DNA from: Ascaphus truei
Lineage: Eukaryota > Chordata > Amphibia > Anura > Ascaphidae
Direction: 5' to 3'
Assembly (NCBI GenBank): GCA_036426205.1
Contig: CM071568.1
Location: forward strand, 41,100,648 to 41,164,647
DNA length: 64,000 nucleotides
Each line of letters begins with the position of its first letter. Position 1 is the first letter of the stretch. Below the pieces are notes generated by a model. The model did no database searches, was not told the DNA's origin, and worked only from the letters and a program-made list of their open reading frames with translations. Made by a program: the position numbers and the translations under genes. Of the stretch, positions 35,713 to 46,570 are shown piece by piece.

Positions 35713-36058
35713 TATTAAGCAGTGTGAGCAGTGTGTGTGCAGTGTGAGGTGTGTGCAGTGTGAGCAATGAGCAGTGTGTGTGCAGTGTGCAGTGTGTGTC
35801 AGTGTGAGCAGTGTGTGTGCAGTGTGTGTGTAGTGTGCAGTGTGTGTGCAGTGTGTCAGTGTGTGCAATGAGCAGTGTGTGTGCAGTGTGCAGTGTGTGT
35901 GCAGTGTGTGTGCAGTGTGTGTGCAGTGTGTGTGTAGTGTGTGCAGTGTGTGCAGTGTGTGTGCAGTGTGTCAGTGCGTGCAGTGTGCAGTGTGAGCAAT
36001 GAGCAGTGTGTGTGCAGTGTGTGCAGTGTGTGCAGTGTGTGCAGTGTGTGCAGTGTGC
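35713..36058. repeat. 'cagtgtgtgtg' microsatellite
   Basis: About 345 bp of irregular gcagtgtgtg repeats, followed by an A/T homopolymer inverse pair (36059-36092). Confidence 0.95.
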
Positions 36059-36092
36059 AAAAAAAAAATTTTTTTTTTTTTTTTTTTTTTTA

Positions 36093-36166
36093 AACGGGAG
36101 CCATGGGAAAACCGCGTTATAACCGAATCGCGGTATAGCGAGGCGCGTTATAACGGGGTTTAGCTG
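36093..36166. mobile_element. 3' end of the CAGCTCAAACCCC MITE
   Basis: Contains 'gcgttataac' repeats and ends GGGGTTTAGCTG before TA, matching the right end of 9789-10018. The left part is lost into the microsatellite. Confidence 0.6.
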
Positions 36167-36168
36167 TA

Positions 36169-37270
36169 CTATTATATATAATTATTATACGTTACACTTC
36201 ATAAAATTATAATGAGATCTTATATTAGTGTAATTGCCCGTTTACACACCTCATTAATCCATAAGTAAGTAGAATTAGTGGTGCACACAGTAACTTGCAT
36301 TTTCTTAACTTTAGATGGTTGGAAATGTAGTGTTAGCCATAGAGGGCTATTCATTAAACTGCGATAGCATTGATTCGGAATACTACAGTATCACACAGAA
36401 ACTCCCATTAAAGTCATGGGGAGTTTCTGGGCGATAGTGCCGCAATCAGCACTACCCCAGTTTAATTAATGAATACGCATGTTGTTCAGACTTCATTTTA
36501 ATCTTGGGGTTATTTAGCTGTCAATTTTAATAATTTCTATCAACAATTAGGTACCCATAAAAGGTATAGTAAGATACTTGTAGGTGACACAGCTATATTG
36601 CTGGAGGGATTCCCTTCGCCCTTAGTGAAAAATCAGACAAATATTTGGGTTCTATGTATTGGCTGGGAAATATTAGATCGTGAAAGCTTTGCTTGTGGAT
36701 TCTTAATGTCTTTTACCTTATTTTATTTTATGAATTGGGAAATACAAAGAAATATGCACTGCTCCATACTGTAATCTATAGTGACAACTAATAAATATAA
36801 TAAATTGGTTCATTTGTCACTACTTCACACATTTATTTTATCATTATTGTTTGCAAACCATTTGCATTAAGTTATATTTCAAGGGTAAACTTTTCTTACG
36901 CCCATTAAAGCTCCAAATATTTAGCCCATTTTGTAATTAAAGCATTGAGATACAGCATGAGAACGATAGTCTGACATCTGCATCTGATGGATTGTATCCT
37001 GCATCATTGTTATCCACACATCTTCCAACATGGCCATGTACAAGTAGCTACTGTCACACAAAACTGTCAGTCTCTAACTACTAAAGAATCAGATTAATTC
37101 AGTTACGGAGAATAACCTGCAAGGCTGACATGGCCTGCATTTTGAGTTTAGGCATAGTCCAAAAAAATAGCTTTGTCGTAAAGAAAATAGTGCTCCACCA
37201 TGACTATTTCAGAAGTAACGGCCCGATTTAGAGTTTAAAGCTCTATAGTCGCAATCAACTGTTCCTAAAT
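36169..37270. other. Intronic stretch, no gene seen
   Basis: AT-rich, apparently unique. A short inverted pair around 36355-36470 ('ggagtttctg') may be a small MITE. No exon. Confidence 0.4.
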
Positions 37271-37272
37271 CA

Positions 37273-37595
37273 TTATTAGTCTAAGGCCCTGTCCAGGGTG
37301 GCGCTGAGCAGGTGGGCACTTGCTCACGCTGACCGTGATGAAACATTGCGGCAATGTGTGTGGCCAGCGTGAGCAAGTGCCTGAGCATGCGCGGCGCTTA
37401 CCTGCTTGCCAAGCAAGCAAATTTGAATTTGCCGCTCGCACGTCATGTGAGCGGTTCACCCAGTGAGGGCGAACCAGCTCTGTGACGTCTTGGCTGTGCC
37501 CCCCGACACGCCCCCCCCCTCCCCAGCCAGCCATGCATCGCCCGGCCGAGCAGCGCAGGAGCGCCAGCGCGCCCGCAGCCTTAGATTGGCGCCAT
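37273..37595. mobile_element. GC-rich MITE, 'gcgaaccagctc' family
   Basis: Begins 'ctaaggccctgtccagggtg' and ends 'gcccgcagccttag', short inverse ends. The core 'gtgagcggttcacccagtga' and 'gggcgaaccagctc' is the reverse complement of the 19850-19890 core. CpG-rich. Confidence 0.55.
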
Positions 37596-38404
37596 TCACT
37601 AACTTTAACGTCTTGCACAGTCATATGTCTCTGCAACTTCATGGTAACAAGCAGCCAGCACAAGTCAAAGTGCTCATTGAGTATATGCCAAATGCATTCG
37701 CTTTAGCTTTTTACACTCTCTCGTCCTCTGTGGAAGAGCAAACACTGCAAGTTAGCTAAGGAAAATATAGCTATGGATTCCCAAAAAAGTGCTGGACATT
37801 GTTTTTTTTTTATAGTGTAGCTACATTTGCAATTGGTCTTTGTTGGTGTATAATTAAAAGGAGTTCATAATTAAGAACAGCTAATAAACCAACTCTAAAT
37901 TGGCCGCTAATATAAGATATAAGACGCTGCGAGTGAGAGCCGCAGACCAGGAAGCCGTGCACTTAGGCGCGCGCCCAACGAGGAGCGGCCGAGTCCAGAG
38001 CAGGGTTGGAGTGCGCCCGAAGTCACTCTCTGCTTTTTACCAGTGGGGAAATTGTGCGTTGTCCTTTTCCCCTCTGTGTTGTTTGTCTGATGAGAGTAAA
38101 ATGATAATGCACCATATCGAATGCATTTGTGCTTTCTTCCTTGTATGAGGTTTCCAAGGAGCGTCCACTTCTAAGGATCCTGTCCCACGGAGTTGCAGTT
38201 TTTGTGATATTAGTGTTTTATCCATTTATTCACTGGGTTATGTGACTTCATTCACTGTATTGCATACTATTTACTTTCAATTTGCGCCGTTAACACCTTT
38301 TTGCTCAGTTCTATTTTTAATGACAGACTGTAACAATAGTATTTGGGACCAAGGCTAAATTTCTAAAGCTACCAATGACGGCGCTACAGATCAGAACCAA
38401 CTAT
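37596..38404. other. Intronic stretch, no gene seen
   Basis: No exon or RNA gene. 37918-38040 is GC-richer and may be another repeat remnant. Confidence 0.4.
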
Positions 38405-38611
38405 AATAATAATTGTTTGTTCTGGTATAGCGCTGCTAGTTTTTTACGTCGCGCTTTACAGAGACATTTTGCAGACAGTCCCTGCCCCGTAAAGCTTACA
38501 ATCTATGTTTTTGGTGCCTGAGGCACAGGGAGATAAAGTGACTTGCCCAAGGTCACAAGGAGCCGACAACGGTAATTGAACCAGTGATGAGTCAGTGTCT
38601 TTACTCAGTGA
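38405..38611 (-). mobile_element. CORE/MIR-like SINE, split by an insertion
   Basis: The minus strand has a tRNA-like head with an A-box-like TGGCTCACTGAGTAAAGAC and a B-box-like GGTTCAATTAC. A CORE-type body follows: 'tgtgaccttgggcaagtcac', then 'ctccctgtgcctcag'. The head is interrupted: tctttactcagtga appears at both 38598 and 39889, and the SINE resumes at 39889-39925. The intervening 1277 bp is the palindromic insertion. The SINE therefore predates that insertion. Confidence 0.7.
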
Positions 38612-39295
38612 TTTAAAATAGGAGGAGTGTTTAACCAATATTGGCGCTCATATACATTTATAACAATAGTGAGATAATCAATAAAATAGTGATAAAGTGA
38701 TACTCAGACAAACATAGTAGTTGATTGCAGCTGTAACCTGGTGTAGGATTTCTTTCTCAATCCTCGTTTGGACAAGTGGCAGGTGAGTCATCAGGAGACG
38801 CATTACCATGATGGGAAACACATAAAAAAATACTTATGGCACTGCTATTGTGCAATTAGTGAAAAGATATTAGAATAGTCTAGCACAGAGTGTGTACTCA
38901 AAATACCACAAACGTACGGAGGATAGCAGACACGTAAAAGCGTATCGGTTACGAACTGATGTCAGTCGTGTATGACATCTAGTTGTTATGCCAGAGCGAG
39001 TGTGCGTTATCGAGTGACCTGGGTAGGAAACAAACTGGACATAGCGTGCATGTTTGGACGTAAGGAATTATCAGTAGTGGTAAATTCCATCTACTCAACA
39101 GTAGCAAGGATAAAAACAGCATTTTTGATCACACATGCATCTCTGCAAATTCGCTTGATGCCTGTTTCCCAGGCGATAGGATCTATCTCTCGGCGTTTTC
39201 TCCTTTCTGCTTGTGCGTGTACCAGTGCGTGTCAGCGACCGAACGTGACGTCATCAGCATCCGAGGGTCCGGTGGGTAGAGACAGCGTCACTCAT

Positions 39296-39320
39296 ACGCG
39301 TGTTACCTCTGGGTCTTCAG
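39296..39320 (-). ncRNA. Decayed hammerhead in left arm
   Basis: Minus strand: CUGAAGA, a weak stem II, UAACAC where GAAAC is expected, then ACGCGU. It is the inverted partner of the 39324 motif and has lost the GAAA. Confidence 0.5.
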
Positions 39321-39323
39321 GAT

Positions 39324-39366
39324 CTCCTGAAGACGCCCCAAGAGTAAGGGGTGAAACGCGTAGGAG
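39324..39366 (+). ncRNA. Hammerhead, CUGAAGA core
   Basis: Core CUGAAGA (39327-39333) and GAAA (39353-39356) match consensus. Stem II is GCCCC/GGGGU with loop AAGAGUAA after one extra C. Stem III is the palindrome ACGCGU. The cleavage base is A17. CUCC and GGAG flank the core as stem I, but the best pairing overlaps the core by one base. It could be active. It lies in sense with zfpm2. Confidence 0.7.
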
Positions 39367-39925
39367 TGTACGCGTCTACTACCCACCGGAAACCCTCGGA
39401 TGCTGATGAAGTCACTTCCCGGTCGACGACACACTGGTGACCACGCACAGCCAGAGCAAGGAGGAAACCCAGAGAGAGAGATCAAAACGAGATGGAGATC
39501 GGCTGACAGCAGCCAAGCGGAAATGTGGCCAAGAGATCATGTGATCAAAAAGCTGTTTTTTATCTGTGCTACATGTGGAGTAGTAATTGGAATTACCACT
39601 AAGTAAATGGTATTATAACTGCCAAACAGTCCCGCTATGTCAGTGTTTTCCTCCTAAGCCGTCAGCTGAAACCACACTCTCTGGAACAACTAAAATACAG
39701 ACTGACATCAGTTCGCTAAAGATACCTTTACGGGTCTGGATCCTACCTCACGTTTCGATGATATTTTGAGTACAACACTCTGATGTGCTAGACATTCTAA
39801 TATCTATTTCACTAATTGCACATATATTCGCACATAAGTATTTTTATGTGTTCCCACATGGTATGCGCTTCCTGATGACTCACCTGCCTCTTTACTCAGT
39901 GAGCCATTCCTTCAGCCCTATAAAA

Positions 39926-40805
39926 CCATCCTAGACCCTGTCACTAGTTTAAAATATCTGGCCATATGGTTTGACTCCCATTTAACATTTGGGTTGCACA
40001 TTGATACCCTGACATCCAAAACCTATGCCAAACTTGGTGTACTTTATAAGAACAAATCTTCCCTAACCCCACTGGTCAGAAAGCGCAACACACAGCAGAT
40101 GCTAAATGCCAATGATAGACTATGGGGACATAGTATACAGCTCGGCACCCCAAATTCACGTTAGCAAACTAGACACCCTCTACAACTCAGTATACCGCGC
40201 TTTGTCCTCCAATGTAACTACAACACACATCACTGTGAAATGCTCAAAGAACTACTGTAGATTGGCTATCACTTGAGTCTAGCGTAAAGTTAATTTTTCC
40301 TGTCTTGCCTTCAAATACTTTCTGGGCAAGCTACGCCCCTATCTGAACAAGCTCCTCACCTCTATTACATGCAGCACTTATCACCTGAGATCTGACTCCA
40401 AAAGACTGTTAACGGTCACAAGGTTCAACAAAGAATCCGGCCGCTCCTTCTCTTACCGTGCACCCCACACCTGGAACAACCTACCTGAGACTCTCAAAAC
40501 CGCCACCAGTCTAAATTCTTTCAAAGCTAAAGCTTTTTACATACGCCAATAATATATATTATCTTTAACTGTTCATGCAATGTCTTGATATATATATATA
40601 TATAGATATATATATATATATTATAATATATAATATATATATATAAGTATAAAAAACCCATGTTCATTTAATGTACCCATGTAATTTTGTTAATCAACCA
40701 TGTATCTGTCCTCTCCGTATCTCGTCCCCCAGGACATACTTGAAAACGAGAGGTTACTCTCAATGTATTAGTTCCTGGTAAAACATTTGATATATAAATA
40801 AAAAC
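39926..40805 (+). pseudogene. L2-type LINE, RT C-terminus and 3' end
   Basis: The plus strand encodes, with frameshifts, YLAIWFDSHLTFGLHIDTL (usual YLG-WLD--L-F--HI), SKTYAKLGVLY, and later RSDSKRLLTVTRFNKESGRS, then SFSYRAPHTWNNLPE, the L2 C-terminal 'F-Y--P--WN-LP' block. The tail includes a TA microsatellite (40587-40647) and ends 'gttcctggtaaaacatttga' plus TAAA repeats. The active site is not included. Confidence 0.8.
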
Positions 40806-41897
40806 TCAGATCAATAAAAATCAATTTCAATAGACTAGAAGAGAAACTATTTTCTGTTTTAGTGCATCTATTAAAAAGCAGAATCCCAAATGAAAGCCTT
40901 TCTGTTACTTTATTATATTATAAGCAGCAATAAATGAACTATTAGAAATATATTTGTAAATTATAGGTATACCGCTGGTCTATTTGTAGAACAGTCATAA
41001 ATTGAGCACATAACAAAATCACTGCTACATCTTTGTACGCCACAAAGCAGTAGCTAAATAAAGCAGGTTTTGACACACTCCAATTTGTTTAGAGACAGCT
41101 TCCATTACCAATATCTATTGATGATAATTACTTCTTTTACTATACTAACTCTATGATAATATCACACGGAGGAGATTGTGATCTTATCCAGGACTATTCT
41201 GTTTAACTGTGACACTCTTTCTGTTATACTCGGGCCTTGATAAGATCATGCCTGTTAGGATCAGACATTAGTTGGAATCAATATCTGAAAATGTGCCTGT
41301 TTGTGCTTAATCGCAAAGTTAGTGTGAGGGTCAAAGTGAGATCATTTGTTGGATGAGATTGCACAGCTTCATCTTGTCATGTAGATGTGTTCTTTCCAGG
41401 GCGTACTGTGGAAAAGCAAAGGAAGCTGATGCGCTGCAAAAGTATTTAACCATACACTTAACTTGAAGCGCAAACAACAAGTTAGAAAAACCAAGGGTTA
41501 TACATGGTTATAGCTAATATTATTACTGTACAGATTACAGTCATAGATTATAATTGTTAATATAACCTCTAACACCTTTGGGTGGCAAATCCATATTGAC
41601 ATATTTCAGAGAGACGTCCTTTAAAACACTGTAATGCGTGCCAAAAGTAATTGGGGAAATGGCATAATCTGTGAATTTTGAGCGTGTTAGTGGTTATAAA
41701 GTAAAAATGTTGTGCATTTAAGATAGGTTATTATTTATCAACCATATATTCAAATTAAAATTGGAGCTTTACGGAATATGGGCTTCAAATGTACAAATAT
41801 ACATTGCATGTTTATTTTTTGTTAGATGGTGCCATTCTTTAGTAGGCATATGTTATTGGGTCATTTGAATTATTTTAAGCAATTGTTATTATTTTTA
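40806..41897. other. Intron with possible regulatory block
   Basis: Mostly AT-rich. 41150-41420 is denser in complex sequence and holds GATA-type sites CTTATC (41183-41188) and GATAAG (41239-41244). No exon. Confidence 0.35.
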
Positions 41898-41901
41898 TTA
41901 T

Positions 41902-42821
41902 TGTGGCCAGGACACCCCTCCCCCCCCACCCCCCGTTCCCCTTACCACCCAGCAAGGTGTTCCGATGCCCGGTAATGCAGGGAGCTGCGGGCAGGGGTAG
42001 TAGGGGCGAGCGGATCGCCGGAGGTCCGCGGCGGCTCCCTTCGCAGGGCGCCGCCATATTGCCGATAGCTGTGCATGCGCTGTACACCTGCGCAGAACGG
42101 CGGCCATCACAGCACTCGGCACATGTGCAGTAGACAGCCAGTGTCGGTGGCCATCTTAACCCAGGGCCCGCGAGGGACTACACGCCCCATAGTTCTCAGG
42201 GGCTGGAGAGACACATGGTGCAGCCCAGCCAATGGGCATTCACGGCAGCAGGACATTGCTACATTTGGCGTGCGGAGAGCCACGCCAGTCGGAGCTGGGA
42301 GACAGAGGGGGATAAGATAGTGTCTAAGGAGCCAGTGGCCCTGAGACTAGGACTAGAGTTCACCTTCAGGCCCCCAGCTAGGCCCCGACCCCAATAGGTT
42401 GTATGTACGCTAGGGAAGGCCCCATGAGACATAACACACCTACTGTGGGCAGCGCTGTCACACACACTTGAGGTGGGAGTGATAATTGTGGGCTGGAGAC
42501 TGGTGCCCCTGCACCCAAGTACTGTGGAGATACTCCCCGGGTCTATGTACATATATGCATGGTGTATGTTGTATTGTATTCTCTGTGTTATAAGTACGTG
42601 TCCAGTAAATATTGTTATACCATACACTGGTGTGTATTACTTGGTATATTGTCTTGGGAGGGGCTATCCCACTTTGTGAGGATCCTTCTCAGGTGGAGGC
42701 GCTGTTAGTATACACATTATGTACACCCCAGGCTCCCTGCAGCTGAGGATCAGACCTCCTGTGAGCCATCAGGTGAAGCACCACACATAGTCACCCTAGA
42801 CACGGGAGGAAGGGGGCTACA
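41902..42821 (+). mobile_element. Solo LTR, about 920 bp
   Basis: Starts TGTGGCCAGGACACCCC and ends GGGGGCTACA, giving TG...CA ends, flanked by the 4-bp duplication ttat. It has a CpG-rich promoter-like first half and, late in the element, 'ccagtaaatattgttatacc' followed by GT-rich sequence, a plausible polyadenylation region. No internal retroviral or gypsy coding sequence is attached, so it is a solo LTR. A gypsy-type parent is likely but unproven. Confidence 0.65.
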
Positions 42822-42825
42822 TTAT

Positions 42826-43293
42826 CATGTTTTAGTTTTACAGAATATTATGCTGAACAAGTACTCAGTCGTTTCCGCATGCATTTGCATCTCGCATGTT
42901 AAAACCATGCTAAAAATGTTTTCTTTCCGGCTGTGCAAATCAGTGTGATATGCAAATATGGCAAACTTGCTCAATTTGATATTCACAGGATATTCATCAA
43001 GCTGCAAATTTCCATATCACCCCTGAAAGCCACAGCCAGAAGTCTCGCCTTCCCGAGACATGTGAATTTGGGCGAGAGGGAGCTCGAGAGAGACCAATTT
43101 AAGAGATCGTCTATTGTTTTCTATACTTTCACATCAGTAATATTAATATGGGGCATCACACCTCGATTCGGCAGTGATAGCCATTCAAGTTAATACCAGT
43201 TAGCGCCAGATCAGTTTGTGGTTGTGTCAATCCTTCCTGGCCTATATTCCACGTGGTGAGACAAATAATATCTTGTTGCAAACATGAGAGAGA
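42826..43293. other. Intronic stretch, no gene seen
   Basis: No recognisable feature between the LTR and the nested MITE. Confidence 0.4.
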
Positions 43294-43514
43294 TACAGCT
43301 GAAGCCCGTTATAACACGGTCCTTGGGGTCCACAGACCCTAGACCACGTTATAACTGGGATCACGTTAAAATTTCAATGGCAGTCATTTTTTTTTTTTTT
43401 AAACCTCCATTTTGCCGCCCGCGAGGACCTTACCGGCATCTCTCTCCTCATTTCATAGAATACCACGTGCTCTCCTCTCTGCAGCCGTCATGTGCATCGT
43501 CATTTTTTTTAAAC

Positions 43515-43658
43515 ATTCAATTAAATGCTTTATTGACAAACGGACACATACACAAATTGAACATTAGTAGATTTTGTATAAGACACATGCAGGGATTGAA
43601 CTCAGGACCTTATACTGATACCAATGCCTTACCTCTTACCTCTACACCATAGGCTGGG
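43515..43658 (-). mobile_element. tRNA-derived SINE
   Basis: Minus strand: A-box-like TGGTGTAGAGGTAAG and B-box-like GGTCCTGAGTTCAATCC at tRNA spacing, followed by 'caataaagcatttaattgaa'. The acceptor stem does not close, so this is a SINE head and not a tRNA gene. Confidence 0.65.
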
Positions 43659-43672
43659 TGTGACAAGAGATA

Positions 43673-45668
43673 GGACACACGTATGTTTTACCCCCGCTGC
43701 AGCTTAAGTGTAAAGCATGGGAAATGGTGCTGCAAAGGGCATACTTAGTACATGGTAGACAGACAGAACCCCTGTAGATAGAACTCTGATCCAGTGTGAA
43801 TTGGTGATATTCTTAAAATAACTTTATTGAATGACAAAGTCGTTAAAATATTGGGGTTTAAAACAATGATTAAATAATACCAAGTATTTAAACTCTATGG
43901 ATAGGTGTATCCAGAGGAGTATACAATGGTGTATGGATATCCAGTGTTAGGATGATTCACTGGCCCTAGTAGTCCTCTATGGAGTGGGTTAGCTAGGGTT
44001 CTTATATGGGAAGTAACGGCAGTTAGGACCACAAATGTAGTGCCCCTGTAATAGGATACTAGTAGGTGCACTAGGATGGGACCTGTACTATGCTGCTTAT
44101 ATACTGCAGCTAATAGTGCATTATAGACTCGATTGAACAGATCTAGGTCTAGGTGCACCTAGTGTTGTGTTCCTAGCACCAACTTATATAGATCATGGTA
44201 TATAAGTACAAATGTGTAGTGCTTGACACATGTATATTCCAAGTGTACGGTGGTAAGGCTGGAATGAACACTAGTATTGTTGAAAATATTACTGGTAGGT
44301 ATGATGGCACTGCTGAAACTCCTGTATATACAAATACCGAGTTATCAGCTGTGTTCTGCTCCTTATAGGGTATATATACCGGTCAACTATGAAAGACCTT
44401 CCCCTAATTGGATCAGTACTCCTCATATGTGGCGGTGATCTGGCACTCCAGAGGTTAAATGCTGGATAGGTTGCCGTTTTGCTCAATGTGTGTCCCCCTA
44501 TAGGCTAAATGCTGTGGTAGGGGATTAGCATTCAGGCTTCCTATATTGGAAATGTAGTACACTGCCAGAATTACTATGTGCCGTTACTGTTTGGTGACTG
44601 TTAAGATCATTGGATCTTACAACAGTCCATTACTGTTAACGCTGATTACCTTAGCCTTGACAAAGCACTCGCGAAACGCGCGCATCGGCCAACACGTGAC
44701 CACGTCCACGCGCGGAGCCGGAGTTCATGTACACTGACTCAGTGAGATTCAGAGAGTCAGCGTGTCTCAGCCCGTGCACAGTAATGGACTGTTGTAAGAT
44801 CCAATGATCTTAACAGTCACCAAACAGTAACGGCACATAGTAATTCTGGCAGGTTACTACATTTCCAATATAGGAAGCCTGAATGCTAATCCCCTACCAC
44901 AGCATTTAGCCTATATGGGGACACATATTGAGCAAAACGGCAACCTATCCAGCATTTAACCTCTGGAGTGCCAGATCACCGCCACATATGAGGAGTACTG
45001 ATCCAATTAGGGGAAGGTCTTTCATAGTTGACCAGTATATATACCCTATAAGGAGCAGAACTCAGCTGATAACTCGGTATTTGTATATACAGGAGTTTCA
45101 GCAGTGCCATCATACCTACCAGTAATATTTTCAACAATACTAGTGTTCATTCCAGCCTTACCACCGTACACTTGGAATATACATGTGTCAAGCACTACAC
45201 ATTTGTACTTATATACCACGATCTATATAAGTTGGTGCTAGGAACACAACACTAGGTGCACCTAGACCTAGATCTGTTCAATCGAGTCTATAATGCACTA
45301 TTAGCTGCAGTATATAAGCAGCATAGTACAGGTCCCATTTATTAGTGCACCTACTAGTATTCTATTACAGGGGCACTACATTTGTGGTCCTAACTGCCGT
45401 TACTTCCCATATAAGAACCCTAGCTAACCCACTCCATAGAGGACTACTAGGGCCAGTGAATCATCCTAACACTGGATATCCATACACCATTGTATACTCC
45501 TCTGGATACACCTATCCATAGAGTTTAAATACTTGGTATTATTTAATCATTGTTTTAAACCCCAATATTTTAACGACATTGTCATTCAATAAAGTTATTT
45601 TAAGAATATCACCAATTCACACTGGATCAGAGTGCTATCTACAGGGGTTCTGTCTGTCTACCATGTAC
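43673..45668 (+). mobile_element. 2-kb palindromic insertion with 14-bp TSD
   Basis: The 14-mer tgtgacaagagata flanks the insert at 43659-43672 and 45669-45682. After 75 bp of unpaired leader, arm 1 runs from 43748 to about 44636. Its inverse copy runs from about 44779 to 45668, ending exactly at the right duplication. Arms are about 890 bp and nearly identical. The spacer of about 142 bp holds a hammerhead-like motif and CpG-rich sequence. There is no open frame. The layout is the same as in 38612-39888. Confidence 0.85.
44654..44689 (+). ncRNA. Hammerhead-like motif, U3-A8 core
   Basis: Stem I GCC/GGC, core UUGACAA (U at 3, A at 8), one extra A, short stem II GC/GC with loop ACUC, GAAA, stem III ACGCGCGCAU (one mismatch), U16.1 then C17. 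Stem II is only two pairs, so folding is weak. Confidence 0.55.
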
Positions 45669-45771
45669 TGTGACAAGAGATACCCTATAAATATATTTAT
45701 CCTCTGTAAGGAGAGTGTACTCTGTTAACTCTTAAGTTTATTTCTATATGTCTGTGACATTACACAGTCCC

Positions 45772-45870
45772 TGTGGTGTAGTGGTAAGGTTTGCTTAACT
45801 AGCATATGAAAGGTCCTGGATTCTATTCCTGTATGATATGGTATAATTAAAAATTACAATAATGATTTAT
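45772..45870 (+). mobile_element. tRNA-derived SINE head
   Basis: A-box-like TGGTGTAGTGGTAAGG and B-box-like GGTCCTGGATTCTATTCC (45812-45829), then an AT-rich tail. No closed cloverleaf or standard anticodon arm, so not a working tRNA gene. Confidence 0.6.
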
Positions 45871-46410
45871 AAATGATTATTTTATTTTTAATCGCGGCAA
45901 AACAGAGGTTTTTAATTCGGGAGCCCTACTCTGACCGCGTTATAAGCGGATTCGCGTTCTAGCAGATCGCGCTAAAACGGGGAAATATGCAAATAAAGCA
46001 TTTGAATACATTTTACATATTTCTTATTTCATTTTCCCCAGGTCCCTCAGGTATGTCCGCAGATACCTTTTGTATTTGGATTATATAGGAATCTATTTGT
46101 AGGTACTGTATATGAGCAAGTGCATGCAACAAACAACCATTTCTATTGTATAAACATGATAAATTAATTATGAGAGACAGGCTGTTAGTTATAGGGATGC
46201 ATTTTCCCAAAAGGATAACATCTTATATATACCTAGAGGGTACTTTAAAACAAATACTAAAACTAACAAGTTGATACTGTTAATACTTCCTTAAACAGCA
46301 GGATTCCTACCCTATCTCACTCCAGTTAAACTCATGACATTCTGGAACTAACCTCCACTATTTGTTTGTATGCATTATCTCCCATGACATTTAATACTGT
46401 TTAGAACCTA

Positions 46411-46570
46411 CAGATGTTGCAACTGTTATTGCGCCCTCTGGTGCGTAGGTGGACACACACAATGTGCCAGCGGGAGCAACCACCATTCTAAATGGATTAG
46501 CCACGCGTGAAAAAGGGGCGGGGCTAGCACGCTATTACGCCAGCAGGTGCAATAACGCCTGCTACATATG
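46411..46570. mobile_element. 160-bp TA-flanked MITE
   Basis: The ends CAGATGTTGCAACTGTTATTGC and, inverted, CATATGTAGCAGGCGTTATTGC pair imperfectly. TA lies on both sides. A related end is at 21218. Confidence 0.55.

Larger units (their letters stand above)
38612..39888 (+). mobile_element. Palindromic hammerhead insertion with 14-bp TSD
   Basis: The perfect 14-mer tctttactcagtga flanks the insert (38598-38611 and 39889-39902). After about 169 bp of unpaired leader, 'gcaggtgagtcatcagga' (38780 on) begins a long arm. Its inverse copy ends at 39887, one base from the right duplication. The centre, near 39325, holds a hammerhead in each arm, one good and one decayed. There is no open frame. 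Long duplications point to target-primed reverse transcription rather than a cut-and-paste transposase. Confidence 0.8.
43296..45982. mobile_element. CAGCTCAAACCCC MITE split by nested insertions
   Basis: The left end TA-CAGCTGAAGCCCGTTATAAC at 43294 and a right end with 'ccgcgttataagcggattcg' up to 45982 belong to the family at 9789-10018. Between them sit SINE-like sequence and the 2-kb palindrome. The right TIR is eroded. Confidence 0.55.

Noticed and set aside
45772..45845. Functional tRNA gene
   Set aside because: A and B boxes are present but acceptor and anticodon stems do not close and an AT-rich SINE tail follows.
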